A DNA stretch of 64,000 bases from JAVVHE01 sp032249695 (GCA_032249695.1 JAVVHE010000001.1:124001-188000), one strand, 5' to 3'. Numbered from the stretch's first letter, positions 1 through 8,966 are shown. A program made the numbers and translations. Notes: generated by a model not told the origin, from the letters alone.

Positions 1-178
1 GCGCGGTGGCAGCTTGCCATGTAGGATTTTGTTTGAGAATATGCATCGCTCGCCGCGTGGCCCGGCGCTGCCGGATCGCAGTCCGCAAGTTCGGCCAGGA
101 AACTCTTTGACGGCCGAGCGGTCTCCCGGTTCCTCGTTCCTCCCTGCATCTTCCGCCAAGTCCAGCGATCCAAGACTT

Positions 179-197
179 CGCGACCTTCGCGACCTTC
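179..197. repeat. 19-bp direct repeat, copy 1
   Basis: The 19-nt string CGCGACCTTCGCGACCTTC occurs here, about 60 bp upstream of the acyl-CoA dehydrogenase start, and again identically at 10902-10920 just before a permease. Each copy is itself two tandem CGCGACCTT units. The rest of 1-260 shows no convincing gene or RNA. Confidence 0.55.
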
Positions 198-260
198 TCA
201 TCCAGCAGCGCGGCATCGCTGGCGCTGGCACCCCGACGGGCGCCGGGCTAAGCCCGTTCT

Positions 261-1421
261 ATGCTGACCGAACTCAAATTCCCGCACGGCCCCGACCTTG
301 AGGCGCTGCGCGAGACCGTCCGCGCCTTTGCGAGCGAGCGGATCGCACCCCGCGCCGCCGAGATCGACGCTTCGAACAAGTTTCCCCGCGACCTGTGGCC
401 CGAACTGGGCGCGCTTGGCCTGCACGGCATCACCGTCAAGGAGGCGGATGGCGGCGCGGGTATGGGCTATCTGGCGCATGTGGTCGCGATGGAGGAGGTC
501 AGCCGTGCCTCGGCCAGCGTGGGCTTGAGCTACGGCGCCCATTCGAACCTATGCATCAATCAGATCGCGCGCTGGGGCACGGCCGAGCAAAAGGCCAGAT
601 ATCTCCCCAAGCTGATCAGCGGCGAGCATGTCGGCAGCCTCGCGATGAGCGAGCCTGGGGCGGGTAGCGACGTGGTGGGGATGCGGCTGAAGGCCGAGAA
701 GCGGAACGACCGCTATATCCTCACTGGCAGCAAGATGTGGATCACGAACGGGCCCGAAGCGGACACGCTGGTGGTCTACGGCAAGACCGATCCGAACGCG
801 GGCCCGCGCGGCATCACCGCGTTTCTGATCGAGCGGGGGATGAACGGGTTCTCGACCGCCCAGAAGCTTGACAAGCTGGGGATGCGCGGCAGCGACACCT
901 GCGAGCTGGTGTTCGAGGAGTGCGAGGTCCCCTACGAGAACGTGCTCGGCGAGGAAGGCCGGGGCGTGAATGTGCTGATGAGCGGCCTCGATTACGAGCG
1001 CGCGGTGCTTGCGGGCGGGCCGCTGGGCATCATGGCGGCGTGCATGGACACGGTGGTTCCCTATGTCCACGAGCGCAAGCAGTTCGGCCAGGCGATCGGC
1101 CAGTTCCAGATCATGCAGGCGAAGCTCGCCGACATGTACGTGACGATGAGCAGCTGCCGCGCCTACGCGTACGCGGTGGCCGAAGCCTGCGACCGCGGCG
1201 AAACCAGCCGCAAGGACTGCGCGGGCGCGATCCTGCTGACCGCCGAGCGCGCGACGTGGATGGCGCTGGAGGCGATCCAGTGCCTTGGCGGCAACGGTTA
1301 CATCAACGAATACCCCACCGGCCGCCTCCTCCGCGACGCCAAACTCTACGAAATCGGCGCGGGGACGAGCGAAATCCGTCGCTATCTGATCGGGCGGGAG
1401 TTGTTCGAGGAAACGGCCTGA
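261..1421 (+). CDS. ivd: Isovaleryl-CoA dehydrogenase (acyl-CoA dehydrogenase family)
   Basis: This is an FAD-dependent acyl-CoA dehydrogenase that by similarity oxidises isovaleryl-CoA to 3-methylcrotonyl-CoA in leucine breakdown, passing electrons to ETF. The 386-residue length fits the family. The N-terminal helical domain, the central beta domain (AMSEPGAGSDV, WITNGPEAD) and the C-terminal helical domain (QCLGGNGY, YEIGAGTSEIRR) are all complete. The catalytic glutamate lies in the LDYERAVLAGGPLG segment, the position typical of isovaleryl-CoA rather than medium-chain enzymes, which is the basis for the substrate call. The other liu-pathway genes (methylcrotonyl-CoA carboxylase, hydratase) are not alongside. 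The substrate assignment is by motif only. Confidence 0.88.
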   Translation: MLTELKFPHGPDLEALRETVRAFASERIAPRAAEIDASNKFPRDLWPELGALGLHGITVKEADGGAGMGYLAHVVAMEEVSRASASVGLSYGAHSNLCINQIARWGTAEQKARYLPKLISGEHVGSLAMSEPGAGSDVVGMRLKAEKRNDRYILTGSKMWITNGPEADTLVVYGKTDPNAGPRGITAFLIERGMNGFSTAQKLDKLGMRGSDTCELVFEECEVPYENVLGEEGRGVNVLMSGLDYERAVLAGGPLGIMAACMDTVVPYVHERKQFGQAIGQFQIMQAKLADMYVTMSSCRAYAYAVAEACDRGETSRKDCAGAILLTAERATWMALEAIQCLGGNGYINEYPTGRLLRDAKLYEIGAGTSEIRRYLIGRELFEETA

Positions 1422-1644
1422 TCACACAACTCGAGCCGCAATCGGGCTCTACGCACGTCCTGCTATCTATGGACCGGTCCGAGACGACGTGATTGAAAGC
1501 CGCGGCTGACGCGGCGCGGTTGAGGATGAGCGTGGCCCGATCACGATGCTCGCCGCGTCGATGTAGCTATACGAATGCGGTCGGCAGGTTTGCCAGGCCG
1601 GACGAACGACTGACTCGTCCGCTCCGCTTGCGAGTCGTTTGCAG

Positions 1645-1670
1645 GGAACAGCGCTGCCGTGCCCTCCGTT
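1645..1670 (+). promoter_or_regulatory. Candidate EcfG (general stress sigma factor) promoter
   Basis: GGAAC at 1645-1649 and CGTT at 1667-1670 are separated by exactly 17 bp, matching the alphaproteobacterial EcfG consensus GGAAC-N16/17-CGTT. The predicted start of transcription lies about 35 nt before the hemerythrin gene at 1711. The same bases form an 8-bp inverted repeat (CAGGGAAC at 1642-1649, GTTCCCTG at 1668-1675), so a hairpin is an alternative reading. Nothing else was identified in the 1422-1710 gap. Confidence 0.6.
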
Positions 1671-1710
1671 CCCTGGCCTGTACCAATCCACGGTCAGCGG
1701 AGACATCTCG

Positions 1711-2292
1711 ATGCAGAAATACAATCCCCAGCATAATGGCTCGTTCGGCGACGCCAAGACCAAGAACGCGATCATCGCGGGCGCGGCCGGTTTCGGCCTT
1801 GGGCTGCTCGCGGCCGCCGGCCGCAAGGCGGCGGTCCAGGCCGTAACCTATGCGGCGGGCGACTGGGACGAAGGTCTGAAGGCCGAGCACAAGATGGCGA
1901 CCACCATCCTGGAAGCGATGGAGCAGACCGACGAGAGCGACGTATCCAAGCGCCGCGGACTGCTGTTTCAATTGCAGCATGCGCTCGGCAAGCATGCGAT
2001 CCAGGAAGAGGACATCATCTACTGCGCGCTGCGCGATGCGGGTCTCGTCGAGGAAGCCGACAAGCTCAACCACGATCACGGCTATATCAAGCAGTATCTT
2101 TATGATATCGAGATGAGCGGCTTCGACAGCCCGCGCTATGCCGAGACCGCGCGCAAGCTGAAGGCGCTGATCGAGGAGCATGTCCAGCAGGAGGAGAACG
2201 TGCTGTTCCCACGGCTGAAGGCTAGCCTTTCGGAAGACCAGAACAAGAAGCTTACCAACCGGATGAACCGCGAGGGCTTCAAGGTCGCGTAA
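1711..2292 (+). CDS. Hemerythrin HHE domain-containing protein
   Basis: The 193-residue protein is predicted to be a helical-bundle hemerythrin-like (HHE) protein that would bind a di-iron centre. Histidine/glutamate-rich helices are visible: AEHKMATTIL, LQHALGKHAIQEED, LNHDHGYIKQYL and LIEEHVQQEENVLFP. A short Ala/Gly-rich hydrophobic stretch lies near residues 20-40, so membrane association is possible. The start is set at the ATG at 1711, preceded by AGCGGAGA; an upstream in-frame start at 1639 would run through the promoter. The EcfG-type promoter suggests a role in the general stress response, as for other sphingomonad HHE proteins. The ligand (oxygen, NO or iron) is unknown. Confidence 0.82.
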   Translation: MQKYNPQHNGSFGDAKTKNAIIAGAAGFGLGLLAAAGRKAAVQAVTYAAGDWDEGLKAEHKMATTILEAMEQTDESDVSKRRGLLFQLQHALGKHAIQEEDIIYCALRDAGLVEEADKLNHDHGYIKQYLYDIEMSGFDSPRYAETARKLKALIEEHVQQEENVLFPRLKASLSEDQNKKLTNRMNREGFKVA

Positions 2293-2304
2293 CGCCTGCG
2301 GTCG

Positions 2305-2333
2305 GGGGGCAGCTGTCGAAAGCGGCTGCCCCC
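2305..2333. terminator. Bidirectional hairpin terminator between convergent genes
   Basis: GGGGGCAGC (2305-2313) and GCTGCCCCC (2325-2333) form a perfect 9-bp stem with an 11-nt loop. It lies just after the hemerythrin stop and just before the convergent recX stop. There is no clear T-run, as is common in GC-rich genomes. Confidence 0.6.
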
Positions 2334-2348
2334 GGTGGGCCGATCCAG

Positions 2349-2867
2349 TCAGTCCTCGGGCGGATCGACATCGACCCCGCCCAGCGCGGCCTTGGCGTCG
2401 GCCCAGCTGTGGCCGGCTCGGAGCATGGCCGCGAGGTCGCGCCGCTGCTGATCGGGTGCGCCGGGTTGCTCGCGGTGGCACCCCAGCCGCCGACGCCGCG
2501 CGTACGCCTCGGCCGCCGCGCGCGGATCGCCAGCGTCGAGTTCGGCGCTGATCTCCTCGGCAACTCCTGCCGCCGCGAGTGCGCCGCGCACGCGCCGTGC
2601 ACCCAGCCCGCGGCGTGCCATCGCCGACGCCTTGGCCTCGGCGAATGCCTGGTCATCGACCGCCTTGATCTCTGCAAGGTGGGCTATCACGCGGGCAAGA
2701 TCAGGCTCAGCCTCGCCCGCCCAGCCCCGCTGTCGCAGCTTGCCCGCCAGATAGCGCCGCAGCTTGGCTTCGGTCGTCGCGTAGCGCGCGGCATAGGCCC
2801 ATGCGATTTCGGTAAGGCTCTCCGGATCGAGCGGCGGCTTCACCCCCAAGCGCCGCGTTCGCGCCAC
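2349..2867 (-). CDS. recX: Regulatory protein RecX
   Basis: RecX modulates RecA filament assembly in recombination and the SOS response. Family features are the N-terminal YAARYATTEAKLRRYLAGKL block, the three-helix repeat with VIAHLAEIKAVDDQAFAE, and MARRGLGARRVRGAL. The start is placed at a GTG giving VARTRRLGVKPPLDPESL. The longer open frame would run past the start of the divergent acyl-AMP ligase. This gives 172 residues, within the family range. recA is not nearby. The exact start is uncertain (another GTG lies at 2885). Confidence 0.8.
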   Translation of the reverse strand: MARTRRLGVKPPLDPESLTEIAWAYAARYATTEAKLRRYLAGKLRQRGWAGEAEPDLARVIAHLAEIKAVDDQAFAEAKASAMARRGLGARRVRGALAAAGVAEEISAELDAGDPRAAAEAYARRRRLGCHREQPGAPDQQRRDLAAMLRAGHSWADAKAALGGVDVDPPED

Positions 2868-2966
2868 AGTTCTGCTGCAATCCACCGCTTCATCGGGCGC
2901 CAGCTTGGCACCGTGAGTAAATTGCGCCAAGTGGGTCGCCCCGGGACCGGATAAGAACGATTGAAC

Positions 2967-4766
2967 ATGGGGATTTCGGCGACAGCAATGACCAGCACCC
3001 CGCATGCCGGGCTGAACGGTGCGACAGTTCACACGCTCCCGCCCAAGCCGACCCCGATCTCCGACACGCTGCCCAGGCGTTTCGCGGATTTCCCCGACCT
3101 CGTCGCCGCGCTCGATTACGCGGCGGAGGGGGCGCGCGGGTTTAATTTCTACAATGCGCGTGGCGAGCTATTCCGGGCGCTGACCTTCCGCGAGCTGCGA
3201 GGCGCCGCGCTGCTCGATGCAGCCCGCCTACGCGCCGCGGGCGTGGAGCGCGGTGCGCGCGTGGCTCTGATCGCGGAGACCTCGGCTGAGTTTGTTAGCC
3301 TGTTCTTCGGCGCGGTGCTGGCGGGCGCTTGGCCGGTCCCGCTGCCGCTGCCAACCAGCTTCGGCGGGCGCGATACCTATGTGGAGCAGATCCGCACGCA
3401 GCTTGCCTCGTGCGATCCCGTCATCGCGCTCGCGCCCGACGACCTGCTGGACATGGTTTCCGATGCAGCCGAACCCCTTTGCGTCGAAGCGCATGGCTGG
3501 GGCGTGTTCCGCGAGCGCACCGCGTGCCCGATCGAGCCGCATCGCCCCGCGCCAAACGATGTCTGCTATCTGCAATATAGCAGCGGGAGCACCAGGTTCC
3601 CCCACGGCGTGATGGTCAGCCACGCGGCGCTGCTTTCGAATTTGCGCGCGCACAGCTTGGGTATGAAGATCATCGAGAGCGACCGTGTGATCTCGTGGCT
3701 GCCCATGTATCACGACATGGGGCTCGTCGGCTGCATGTTGAGCCCGCTCGCCAACCAGCTCAGCACCGATTATCTCGCGACCGAAGACTTCGCCCGCCGC
3801 CCACTCGGGTGGCTGCACCTCATCAGCCGCAATACCGGGACGTCGGTGAGCTATTCGCCAACGTTCGGCTACGATATTTGCGCGCGCCGAGTTGGCGGGG
3901 GTCAGTGGGCGGACAAGTTCGATCTGTCGCGCTGGCGTATCGCTGGCAACGGCGCGGACATGATCCGGCCCGACGTGATGCAGGCATTCATCGACAGCTT
4001 CGCGCCGTCGGGCTTCGATCCACACGCATTCCTGCCAAGCTACGGGTTAGCCGAGTGCACGCTTGCGGTTTCGATCATGCCTCCCGGCGAGGGGATCCGC
4101 GTCGATCTGGTCGAGGAACGCCTGCTGCTTGGCGATGCCGCACCCCCGACCGACCCCGCCAAACCCAAGCGCTTCCGCGCGATCGTCAATTGCGGGCGGC
4201 CGGTGCTGGGTCACGAGGTCGAGATCCGCGGCGAAAACGGGGTGCTGATGCCGGAGCGCGGGATCGGCCGGATCCATGTCCGCGGTCCATCGGTGATGGA
4301 AGGTTATTTCCGCGACGACGTATCGACCGCGACCGTATTGAAAGATGGCTGGCTTGATACCGGCGACATGGGCTATTTGCTTGGCGGCTACATTCATATT
4401 GTTGGACGGGCCAAGGACATGATCATTATCAATGGCAAGAATTACTGGCCGCAGGATATCGAGTGGGCGATCGAGCAGCTGCCCGGTTTCAAGGCGGGTG
4501 ACATCGCGGCCTTCTCGCTCAGCCAGGAGAATGGCGAGGAGACCGCGGCGGTGCTGGTGCAGTGCCGCGTCACCGATCTTGCCGAGCGCCAACGGTTGAA
4601 GGAGGCGATCCGCCTGAAGGTCCGCGCGCTTACGGGCATGAACGCGCATGTCGCGCTGGTGCCCCCGCGCACGCTGCCGCGCACGTCGAGCGGGAAGCTC
4701 AGCCGCTCGAAGGCTCGCTCGCTGTACCTGACCGGCGCGATCCAGCCGCTTGAGGTCGCCGCCTAG
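2967..4766 (+). CDS. Fatty acyl-AMP ligase / long-chain acyl-CoA synthetase family (FAAL, FadD32-like)
   Basis: This adenylate-forming enzyme activates a long-chain fatty acid as acyl-AMP, usually for transfer to an acyl carrier protein or PKS-like acceptor. Motifs in order are the ATP-binding loop YLQYSSGSTRFPHGVMVSH (about residue 200), SWLPMYHDMGLVG, SYGLAECTLAVS, DGWLDTGDMGYL, and the hinge GRAKDMIIINGKNYWPQDIE, whose WPQDIE ending is typical of the FAAL branch. The 599-residue length fits. A TTG at 2961 is also in frame, but the ATG at 2967 sits better after GGATAAGAA. No acyl carrier protein or serine palmitoyltransferase gene is adjacent, so the acceptor is unknown. Its stop overlaps the convergent peptidase stop. 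Confidence 0.82.
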   Translation: MGISATAMTSTPHAGLNGATVHTLPPKPTPISDTLPRRFADFPDLVAALDYAAEGARGFNFYNARGELFRALTFRELRGAALLDAARLRAAGVERGARVALIAETSAEFVSLFFGAVLAGAWPVPLPLPTSFGGRDTYVEQIRTQLASCDPVIALAPDDLLDMVSDAAEPLCVEAHGWGVFRERTACPIEPHRPAPNDVCYLQYSSGSTRFPHGVMVSHAALLSNLRAHSLGMKIIESDRVISWLPMYHDMGLVGCMLSPLANQLSTDYLATEDFARRPLGWLHLISRNTGTSVSYSPTFGYDICARRVGGGQWADKFDLSRWRIAGNGADMIRPDVMQAFIDSFAPSGFDPHAFLPSYGLAECTLAVSIMPPGEGIRVDLVEERLLLGDAAPPTDPAKPKRFRAIVNCGRPVLGHEVEIRGENGVLMPERGIGRIHVRGPSVMEGYFRDDVSTATVLKDGWLDTGDMGYLLGGYIHIVGRAKDMIIINGKNYWPQDIEWAIEQLPGFKAGDIAAFSLSQENGEETAAVLVQCRVTDLAERQRLKEAIRLKVRALTGMNAHVALVPPRTLPRTSSGKLSRSKARSLYLTGAIQPLEVAA

Positions 4767-5983
4767 ACGCGGTCGATCGACGGCTGCGGCTCGCTGAACC
4801 AGCGGGGGCCGTCGCCGGTCATCCAGAAACAATCCTCCAGCCGCACGCCGAACTTGCCCGGAAGATAGATGCCCGGCTCGTTCGAGAAGCACATGCCGGG
4901 CGCGAGCGGCGCCGTCTCGCCGTGGACCAGGTTCACGGGCTCGTGGCCATCGAGGCCAATGCCATGGCCGGTGCGGTGCGACAGGCCTGGCAGCTGATAG
5001 CCCGGGCCGAAGCCGCGAAGCTCATAGAAGCGGCGCACGGCGTCATCGACGCTGCCCGCGGGCGCGCCGGGCTTTGCTGCTGCCATCGCAACGTGCTGAC
5101 CCTCGGCAACGGTTTCCCACACGCTCCGGACCTCGCCGGGTACCGAGCCCAGCACGATCGTGCGGCTGATGTCGGACTGGTAGCCCTCGACCGAGCAGCC
5201 GCAGTCCATCAGCACCGCCTCGCCAGGCTTCAGTCGCTGGGGCTTGCCGCTGCCGTGCGGGTAAGCGGCCGCCTCGCCCATCAGCACCAGCGCGAACAGG
5301 TGGCGCGCGCTTGCGGCCTGATGGGCAGCAGCCATCAGCGCGGAAACTTCCGCCGGAGTCATGCCCTCGCGGAGCCTGGGCACGACTTCGCGATAGGCAG
5401 CGACGGTGACGTCCGCCGCGCGCTTCATCAAGCCCAGTTCGGCCGAAGATTTGCGCATCCGGCACCCGCGCACCACGGGCGCCGCGCCGACCAGCCGCAC
5501 ACCGGGCAGCGCCTCGCGCAGGGCGGCGGGGATGAACCAGCGCACATTCTCCTCAATGCCGATCGCTGCACGCGCCAGCCCGCGCTTCGCCATCGCGGCA
5601 GCGAGCACGCCAAGCGGCTGCTCGTCCTCCTGCCAAACGATCAGCTCGACCGGGATCTTGAGCGATTCCCGCACGCTCGGCCGCTCGAAGAAGGGTGTAA
5701 GGACGACTGGATCGCCGCGGCGGGGCAGCAGCGCGAGTGTCGGGCGCTCGGAGCGGCCCCACTCGATCCCGGTGAAATAGACGAGGCTTGAGCCGGGCTC
5801 GATCAGGATCGCGTCGATCCGGTGCCGATCCATCAGCTCCCGCGCGCGCTCCAGACGCTGGGCGCGTTCGGGGGCAGTGATCGGCGCAGGCGATGCGACG
5901 GCCTGTGCTCCCGCCGGCACCGCAGCCGCAAGCCCTGTCCCTACAACCCCCCCGATCAGCTCCCGCCGCGTCGCATCGATCAT
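4763..5983 (-). CDS. Xaa-Pro aminopeptidase-like M24 metallopeptidase with Tat signal
   Basis: The 406-residue protein is an M24-family (pita-bread fold) dinuclear metallopeptidase, probably a prolidase or aminopeptidase P-like enzyme. The N-terminus carries a twin-arginine signal (TRRELIGGVV, Ala-rich core, cleavage near AGAQA), so it should be exported folded; tatABC is at 31.9-32.5 kb. A creatinase-type N-terminal domain (about 40-170) precedes the catalytic domain. The metal ligands can be read off: two aspartates in LMDCGCSVEGYQSDISRT, histidine in HRTGHGIGL, glutamates in NEPGIY and RLEDCF. The substrate is not determinable here. Confidence 0.85.
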   Translation of the reverse strand: MIDATRRELIGGVVGTGLAAAVPAGAQAVASPAPITAPERAQRLERARELMDRHRIDAILIEPGSSLVYFTGIEWGRSERPTLALLPRRGDPVVLTPFFERPSVRESLKIPVELIVWQEDEQPLGVLAAAMAKRGLARAAIGIEENVRWFIPAALREALPGVRLVGAAPVVRGCRMRKSSAELGLMKRAADVTVAAYREVVPRLREGMTPAEVSALMAAAHQAASARHLFALVLMGEAAAYPHGSGKPQRLKPGEAVLMDCGCSVEGYQSDISRTIVLGSVPGEVRSVWETVAEGQHVAMAAAKPGAPAGSVDDAVRRFYELRGFGPGYQLPGLSHRTGHGIGLDGHEPVNLVHGETAPLAPGMCFSNEPGIYLPGKFGVRLEDCFWMTGDGPRWFSEPQPSIDRV

Positions 5984-6019
5984 GCACGCACCGTTCGGCG
6001 GGGACGCGTGCGCGTCAAG

Positions 6020-6880
6020 TCAGGCGAGGCTGGGGCGATGCGCGCCGTGGTGATGCCCGCTATGCGACAGGTGCCTGGGCCGCATTGAGCGCGCAATCCC
6101 GAGCGCTGCGAGCGTTGCGACCATCGCGGCGAGCGCGGTCCAGAAGACGAGCGGCACGTCCTCCGCGCTGTTGTTGAACACGCGCGCCGCGAACGCCTCG
6201 CCGCGCATATGGCCGCCGTTCGCCGCAGCCACCGCAGCCAGCCCCCACAGCACTGCGACAGTGTACGGGATCGGCCCGCGCGCACGGCTGATGATCGCTG
6301 CCGCGCCGACGGCCGCAAGACCCAGCATCACCACGGCCAATCCGTCTACGCCGAGCCCGCCGGTATTGCCGGTCCAGAAAGGCAGAATCGCTGCGGTGTT
6401 CACGAACGCAGCGAGGCTCAGCCACCCCGTGTAGAGCGCGAGCGGCCAACCGGCGATCATCTTGACCGAACGTGGCAGTGGCACCGGCCAGCGCGCCAGC
6501 TTCATCATGGCGGCGAGCGCGAACGCGAACATGCCCCAGATGATGAGCACCGTCAGCCAGCTCGGTCCCTCCTTCGCCGCGATCAGCCACAGCGTCGAGC
6601 CGGTGAACAGCGCCGCCGCGCGCCAGCGCACCGTCATGACGGCGGGCATGCCCGCATAGCGCGGCAGGAGCTGGATGACCGCGAACACCAGGCACGCGAC
6701 ATAGATCACCGCCCAGATGCCGAACGCGTAGATCGCAGGCTCGGCGGGCGTCGGCACGCTCTCCCCCGCGCTGAACCCCCTGAAGCCGCGCGGGAAGATG
6801 AACACTGGAGCGAGCACCTGCTGGATGGCTGCGAGGAACAGCGCAAGGCGTGCGGCGGGGGAGGAACTCATGACGCCCAT
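6020..6880 (-). CDS. Multi-pass membrane protein, TspO/MBR-like
   Basis: The protein has about eight hydrophobic segments over 286 residues, beginning with ALFLAAIQQVLAPVFIF and including AFGIWAVIYVACLVFAVIQLL and GWPLALYTGWLSLAAFV. The aromatic-rich helices and the spacing recall the tryptophan-rich sensory (TspO/MBR) group, but it is about twice the length of classical TspO, so the family call is tentative. The C-terminus is His-rich (RHLSHSGHHHGAHRP), possibly metal binding. It lies downstream of bolA in the same direction. The start is ambiguous between ATGs at 6880 and 6871 and a GTG at 6895. Confidence 0.55.
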   Translation of the reverse strand: MGVMSSSPAARLALFLAAIQQVLAPVFIFPRGFRGFSAGESVPTPAEPAIYAFGIWAVIYVACLVFAVIQLLPRYAGMPAVMTVRWRAAALFTGSTLWLIAAKEGPSWLTVLIIWGMFAFALAAMMKLARWPVPLPRSVKMIAGWPLALYTGWLSLAAFVNTAAILPFWTGNTGGLGVDGLAVVMLGLAAVGAAAIISRARGPIPYTVAVLWGLAAVAAANGGHMRGEAFAARVFNNSAEDVPLVFWTALAAMVATLAALGIARSMRPRHLSHSGHHHGAHRPSLA

Positions 6881-6917
6881 CTTTATAACCGGCACGCTTG
6901 GGCGCGGCCAAGCCGCG

Positions 6918-7148
6918 TCAACGCGCGGCCGTCGTCAATGCGAGCGCGTGAAGCTCGCCGCCCATACGCCCGCCGAGCGCCGAATAGACGAGCTGGTGCT
7001 GCTTCACGCGGGTTAGCCCTGCAAATGCTTCGGACACCACGTGCGCCGCATAGTGGTCGCCGTCACCCGCGAGGTCGGTGATCGTCACTATGGCGTCGGG
7101 GATCGCGGAGCGGATCAGCCGCTCGATCTCGGCTGCGGGCATCGGCAT
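6918..7148 (-). CDS. bolA: BolA family protein
   Basis: This small (76-residue) BolA/IbaG-type protein has the expected fold signature: IERLIRSAIPDA, then DGDHYAAHVVSEAFAGLTRVKQHQLVYSAL, with the conserved Phe and the HQLVY helix. BolA proteins partner monothiol glutaredoxins to hold 2Fe-2S clusters or to act as regulators. It starts 5 bp after the DUF1476 gene stop, so the two are almost certainly co-transcribed. The glutaredoxin gene that often follows this pair in alphaproteobacteria is not present; a membrane protein gene follows instead. Confidence 0.88.
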   Translation of the reverse strand: MPMPAAEIERLIRSAIPDAIVTITDLAGDGDHYAAHVVSEAFAGLTRVKQHQLVYSALGGRMGGELHALALTTAAR

Positions 7149-7153
7149 GGCGC

Positions 7154-7465
7154 CTAAGCCTCCAGCTCGGCGCGAGCCTGCTGTTCCGCCTTACCGAGCG
7201 CAGCCAGCACGGCATTACGGTCGAAGCCGTGCGGCGCGAGGTCGGCGAGGAGCTTCGCGATCACGTCCTCGTCGCCAGCGTGCTTCAAATCCTCGCGCAC
7301 GATCGACTGCGCATAGTCGCGCGCCGCGTCGCCGCAGAGGCCGAGCTTCTCCGCTGCCCATTCTCCCACCAGGCGATCGCGGCGGGCGAGCAGGCGGAAC
7401 GTCAGCTCCTCGTCATGGGCAAAGGCCGCTTCAAACCCGCGCTCGCGGTCGTCAAACGTCGTCAT
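7154..7465 (-). CDS. DUF1476 family protein (ATP synthase zeta-subunit type)
   Basis: The 103-residue protein matches the DUF1476 family. In Paracoccus the member is the zeta inhibitor of the F1-ATPase, which blocks ATP hydrolysis. Recognisable features are the start MTTFDDRERGFEAAFAHDEELTFRLLARRDRLVGEWAA, read in short blocks, and DYAQSIVREDLKHAGDEDVIAKL. The ATG at 7465 is chosen over an upstream TTG because GAGGAT lies 6 nt before it. It is first in a unit with bolA. A role as ATPase inhibitor in this organism is inference from the family. Confidence 0.85.
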   Translation of the reverse strand: MTTFDDRERGFEAAFAHDEELTFRLLARRDRLVGEWAAEKLGLCGDAARDYAQSIVREDLKHAGDEDVIAKLLADLAPHGFDRNAVLAALGKAEQQARAELEA

Positions 7466-7574
7466 GGCCAATCCTCGTGTCCTTCTGGCGCCCGCCCCTC
7501 CTAGGGCCAGCGTGGGGCAAGCGGAAGCCGCCCTGCGGGTGGCGCGGGGCGTGGGGCGCGGCTAAGCGCTCGGT

Positions 7575-8957
7575 ATGGCCGCCGCACCCGAAGCCGAGCT
7601 GGAACTCACGCCCGCCGAGGCCGAGGAATCGCTCGTCGCCGACGTGACGGCGGCCCTGGAAAGCGACGAGCCGCAGCGCGCCGCCGAGCGGACCGCAGCG
7701 CTCCACCCCGCCGACATTGCCGACCTGTTCGAGCAGATCGCGCCGCACCTCCGGCTCTCGCTGGCCCGCGCACTCGGCGACCAGCTCGATTCTAACGTGT
7801 TCGCCGAGATGTCCGAATGGGTGCGCGACGCGCTGCTTGAGGAACTGCCGAATACCGAGGTCGCCGAGGTGATCGGCGACATGGACACCGACGACGCCGT
7901 AGCCGTCGTCGAAGAGCTCGATCCCGAGGACAAGGCCGAGGTCTTGGCCGGACTCGACGCCGCCGACCGCGTCGCGATCGAGGAAGCGCTGACCTTCCCC
8001 GAGGAATCGGCCGGGCGCATCATGCGGCGCGATCCGCAGGCGGCGCCCGAGCACTGGACCGTCCGCCAGGCGATCGACCATCTGCGCGCCGAACAGCCCG
8101 ACGATACCGACTTTTGGGAGCTGTTCGTCGTCGACCCAGCCCACTGCCCCGTCGGCACGATCCGCCTGTCGTGGCTGCTGACCGCGCCGACGACCTTGAA
8201 GTTGACCGACGTGATGCAGCGCGAACAGACGCTGATTCCGGTCGAGATGGACCAGGAAGAGGTTGCGAACCTGTTCCAGAAATACGCGCTGATTTCAGCG
8301 GCGGTCACCGACTCTGCGGGGCGACTGGTTGGCGTGATTACTGTCGACGACATTCTGCACATCGTCCAGCAGGAGGCGAGCGAGGACATTTTGCGGCTCG
8401 CGGGCGCGGGCGACGAAAGCGACCTCAATGTGCCGATCCCCAAGGTCGTCCGCGTGCGGCTTTACTGGCTGGTGATCAATCTCGGTACCGCGATCCTTGC
8501 GAGTTCGGTCGTCGGCCTGTTTCAGGGCGCGATCGAGCGGCTGGTGGTGCTGGCAACGCTGATGCCGATCGTGTCGGGCATGGGCGGCAATGCGGGCACG
8601 CAGACGCTCGCGGTCGTCGTCCGCGCGCTGGCGACTGGGCAGCTCACCACCTCCACCACGCGCCGCGCGATCGCGCGCGAGATGACGATCGCCGCGGCCA
8701 ATGGCCTTGCGCTCGGCACGCTGATTGGGCTGGGCGTGACGATCCGATATAGTAACTTGCTGCTCGGCGCCGTGATGGGCGCAGCGATGCTGATCAATAA
8801 TCTGGTCGCGGGCGCGGCGGGGGTGCTGATCCCGGTCTTTCTCGATCGGCGCGGCATCGATCCGGCGGTCTCGTCGGCGGTGTTCGTCACCACGATGACC
8901 GACTGCATGGGCTTTTTCAGCTTCCTGGGGCTGGCGGTGCTGACCGGCCTCGCCTGA
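7575..8957 (+). CDS. mgtE: Magnesium transporter MgtE
   Basis: MgtE is a homodimeric Mg2+ channel of the inner membrane, gated by Mg2+ binding to its cytosolic domains. An N domain of acidic helical repeats lies at about residues 30-150 (HPADIADLFEQI, MDTDDAVAVVEEL). A pair of CBS domains follows (about 160-275, including VTDSAGRLVGVITVDDILHIV). Five transmembrane helices then run to the end with the pore segment MPIVSGMGGNAGTQTL and a C-terminal MTDCMGFFSFLGLA. The length of 460 is typical. No Mg2+-sensing leader is evident in the 100 bp upstream, and the Shine-Dalgarno is weak. Confidence 0.93.
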   Translation: MAAAPEAELELTPAEAEESLVADVTAALESDEPQRAAERTAALHPADIADLFEQIAPHLRLSLARALGDQLDSNVFAEMSEWVRDALLEELPNTEVAEVIGDMDTDDAVAVVEELDPEDKAEVLAGLDAADRVAIEEALTFPEESAGRIMRRDPQAAPEHWTVRQAIDHLRAEQPDDTDFWELFVVDPAHCPVGTIRLSWLLTAPTTLKLTDVMQREQTLIPVEMDQEEVANLFQKYALISAAVTDSAGRLVGVITVDDILHIVQQEASEDILRLAGAGDESDLNVPIPKVVRVRLYWLVINLGTAILASSVVGLFQGAIERLVVLATLMPIVSGMGGNAGTQTLAVVVRALATGQLTTSTTRRAIAREMTIAAANGLALGTLIGLGVTIRYSNLLLGAVMGAAMLINNLVAGAAGVLIPVFLDRRGIDPAVSSAVFVTTMTDCMGFFSFLGLAVLTGLA

Positions 8958-8966
8958 AACCCGGCG

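Noticed and set aside
7472..7574. Mg2+ riboswitch (M-box or mgtA-type leader) ahead of mgtE
   Set aside because: The 100-bp gap shows no recognisable M-box core; only GC-rich sequence is seen.
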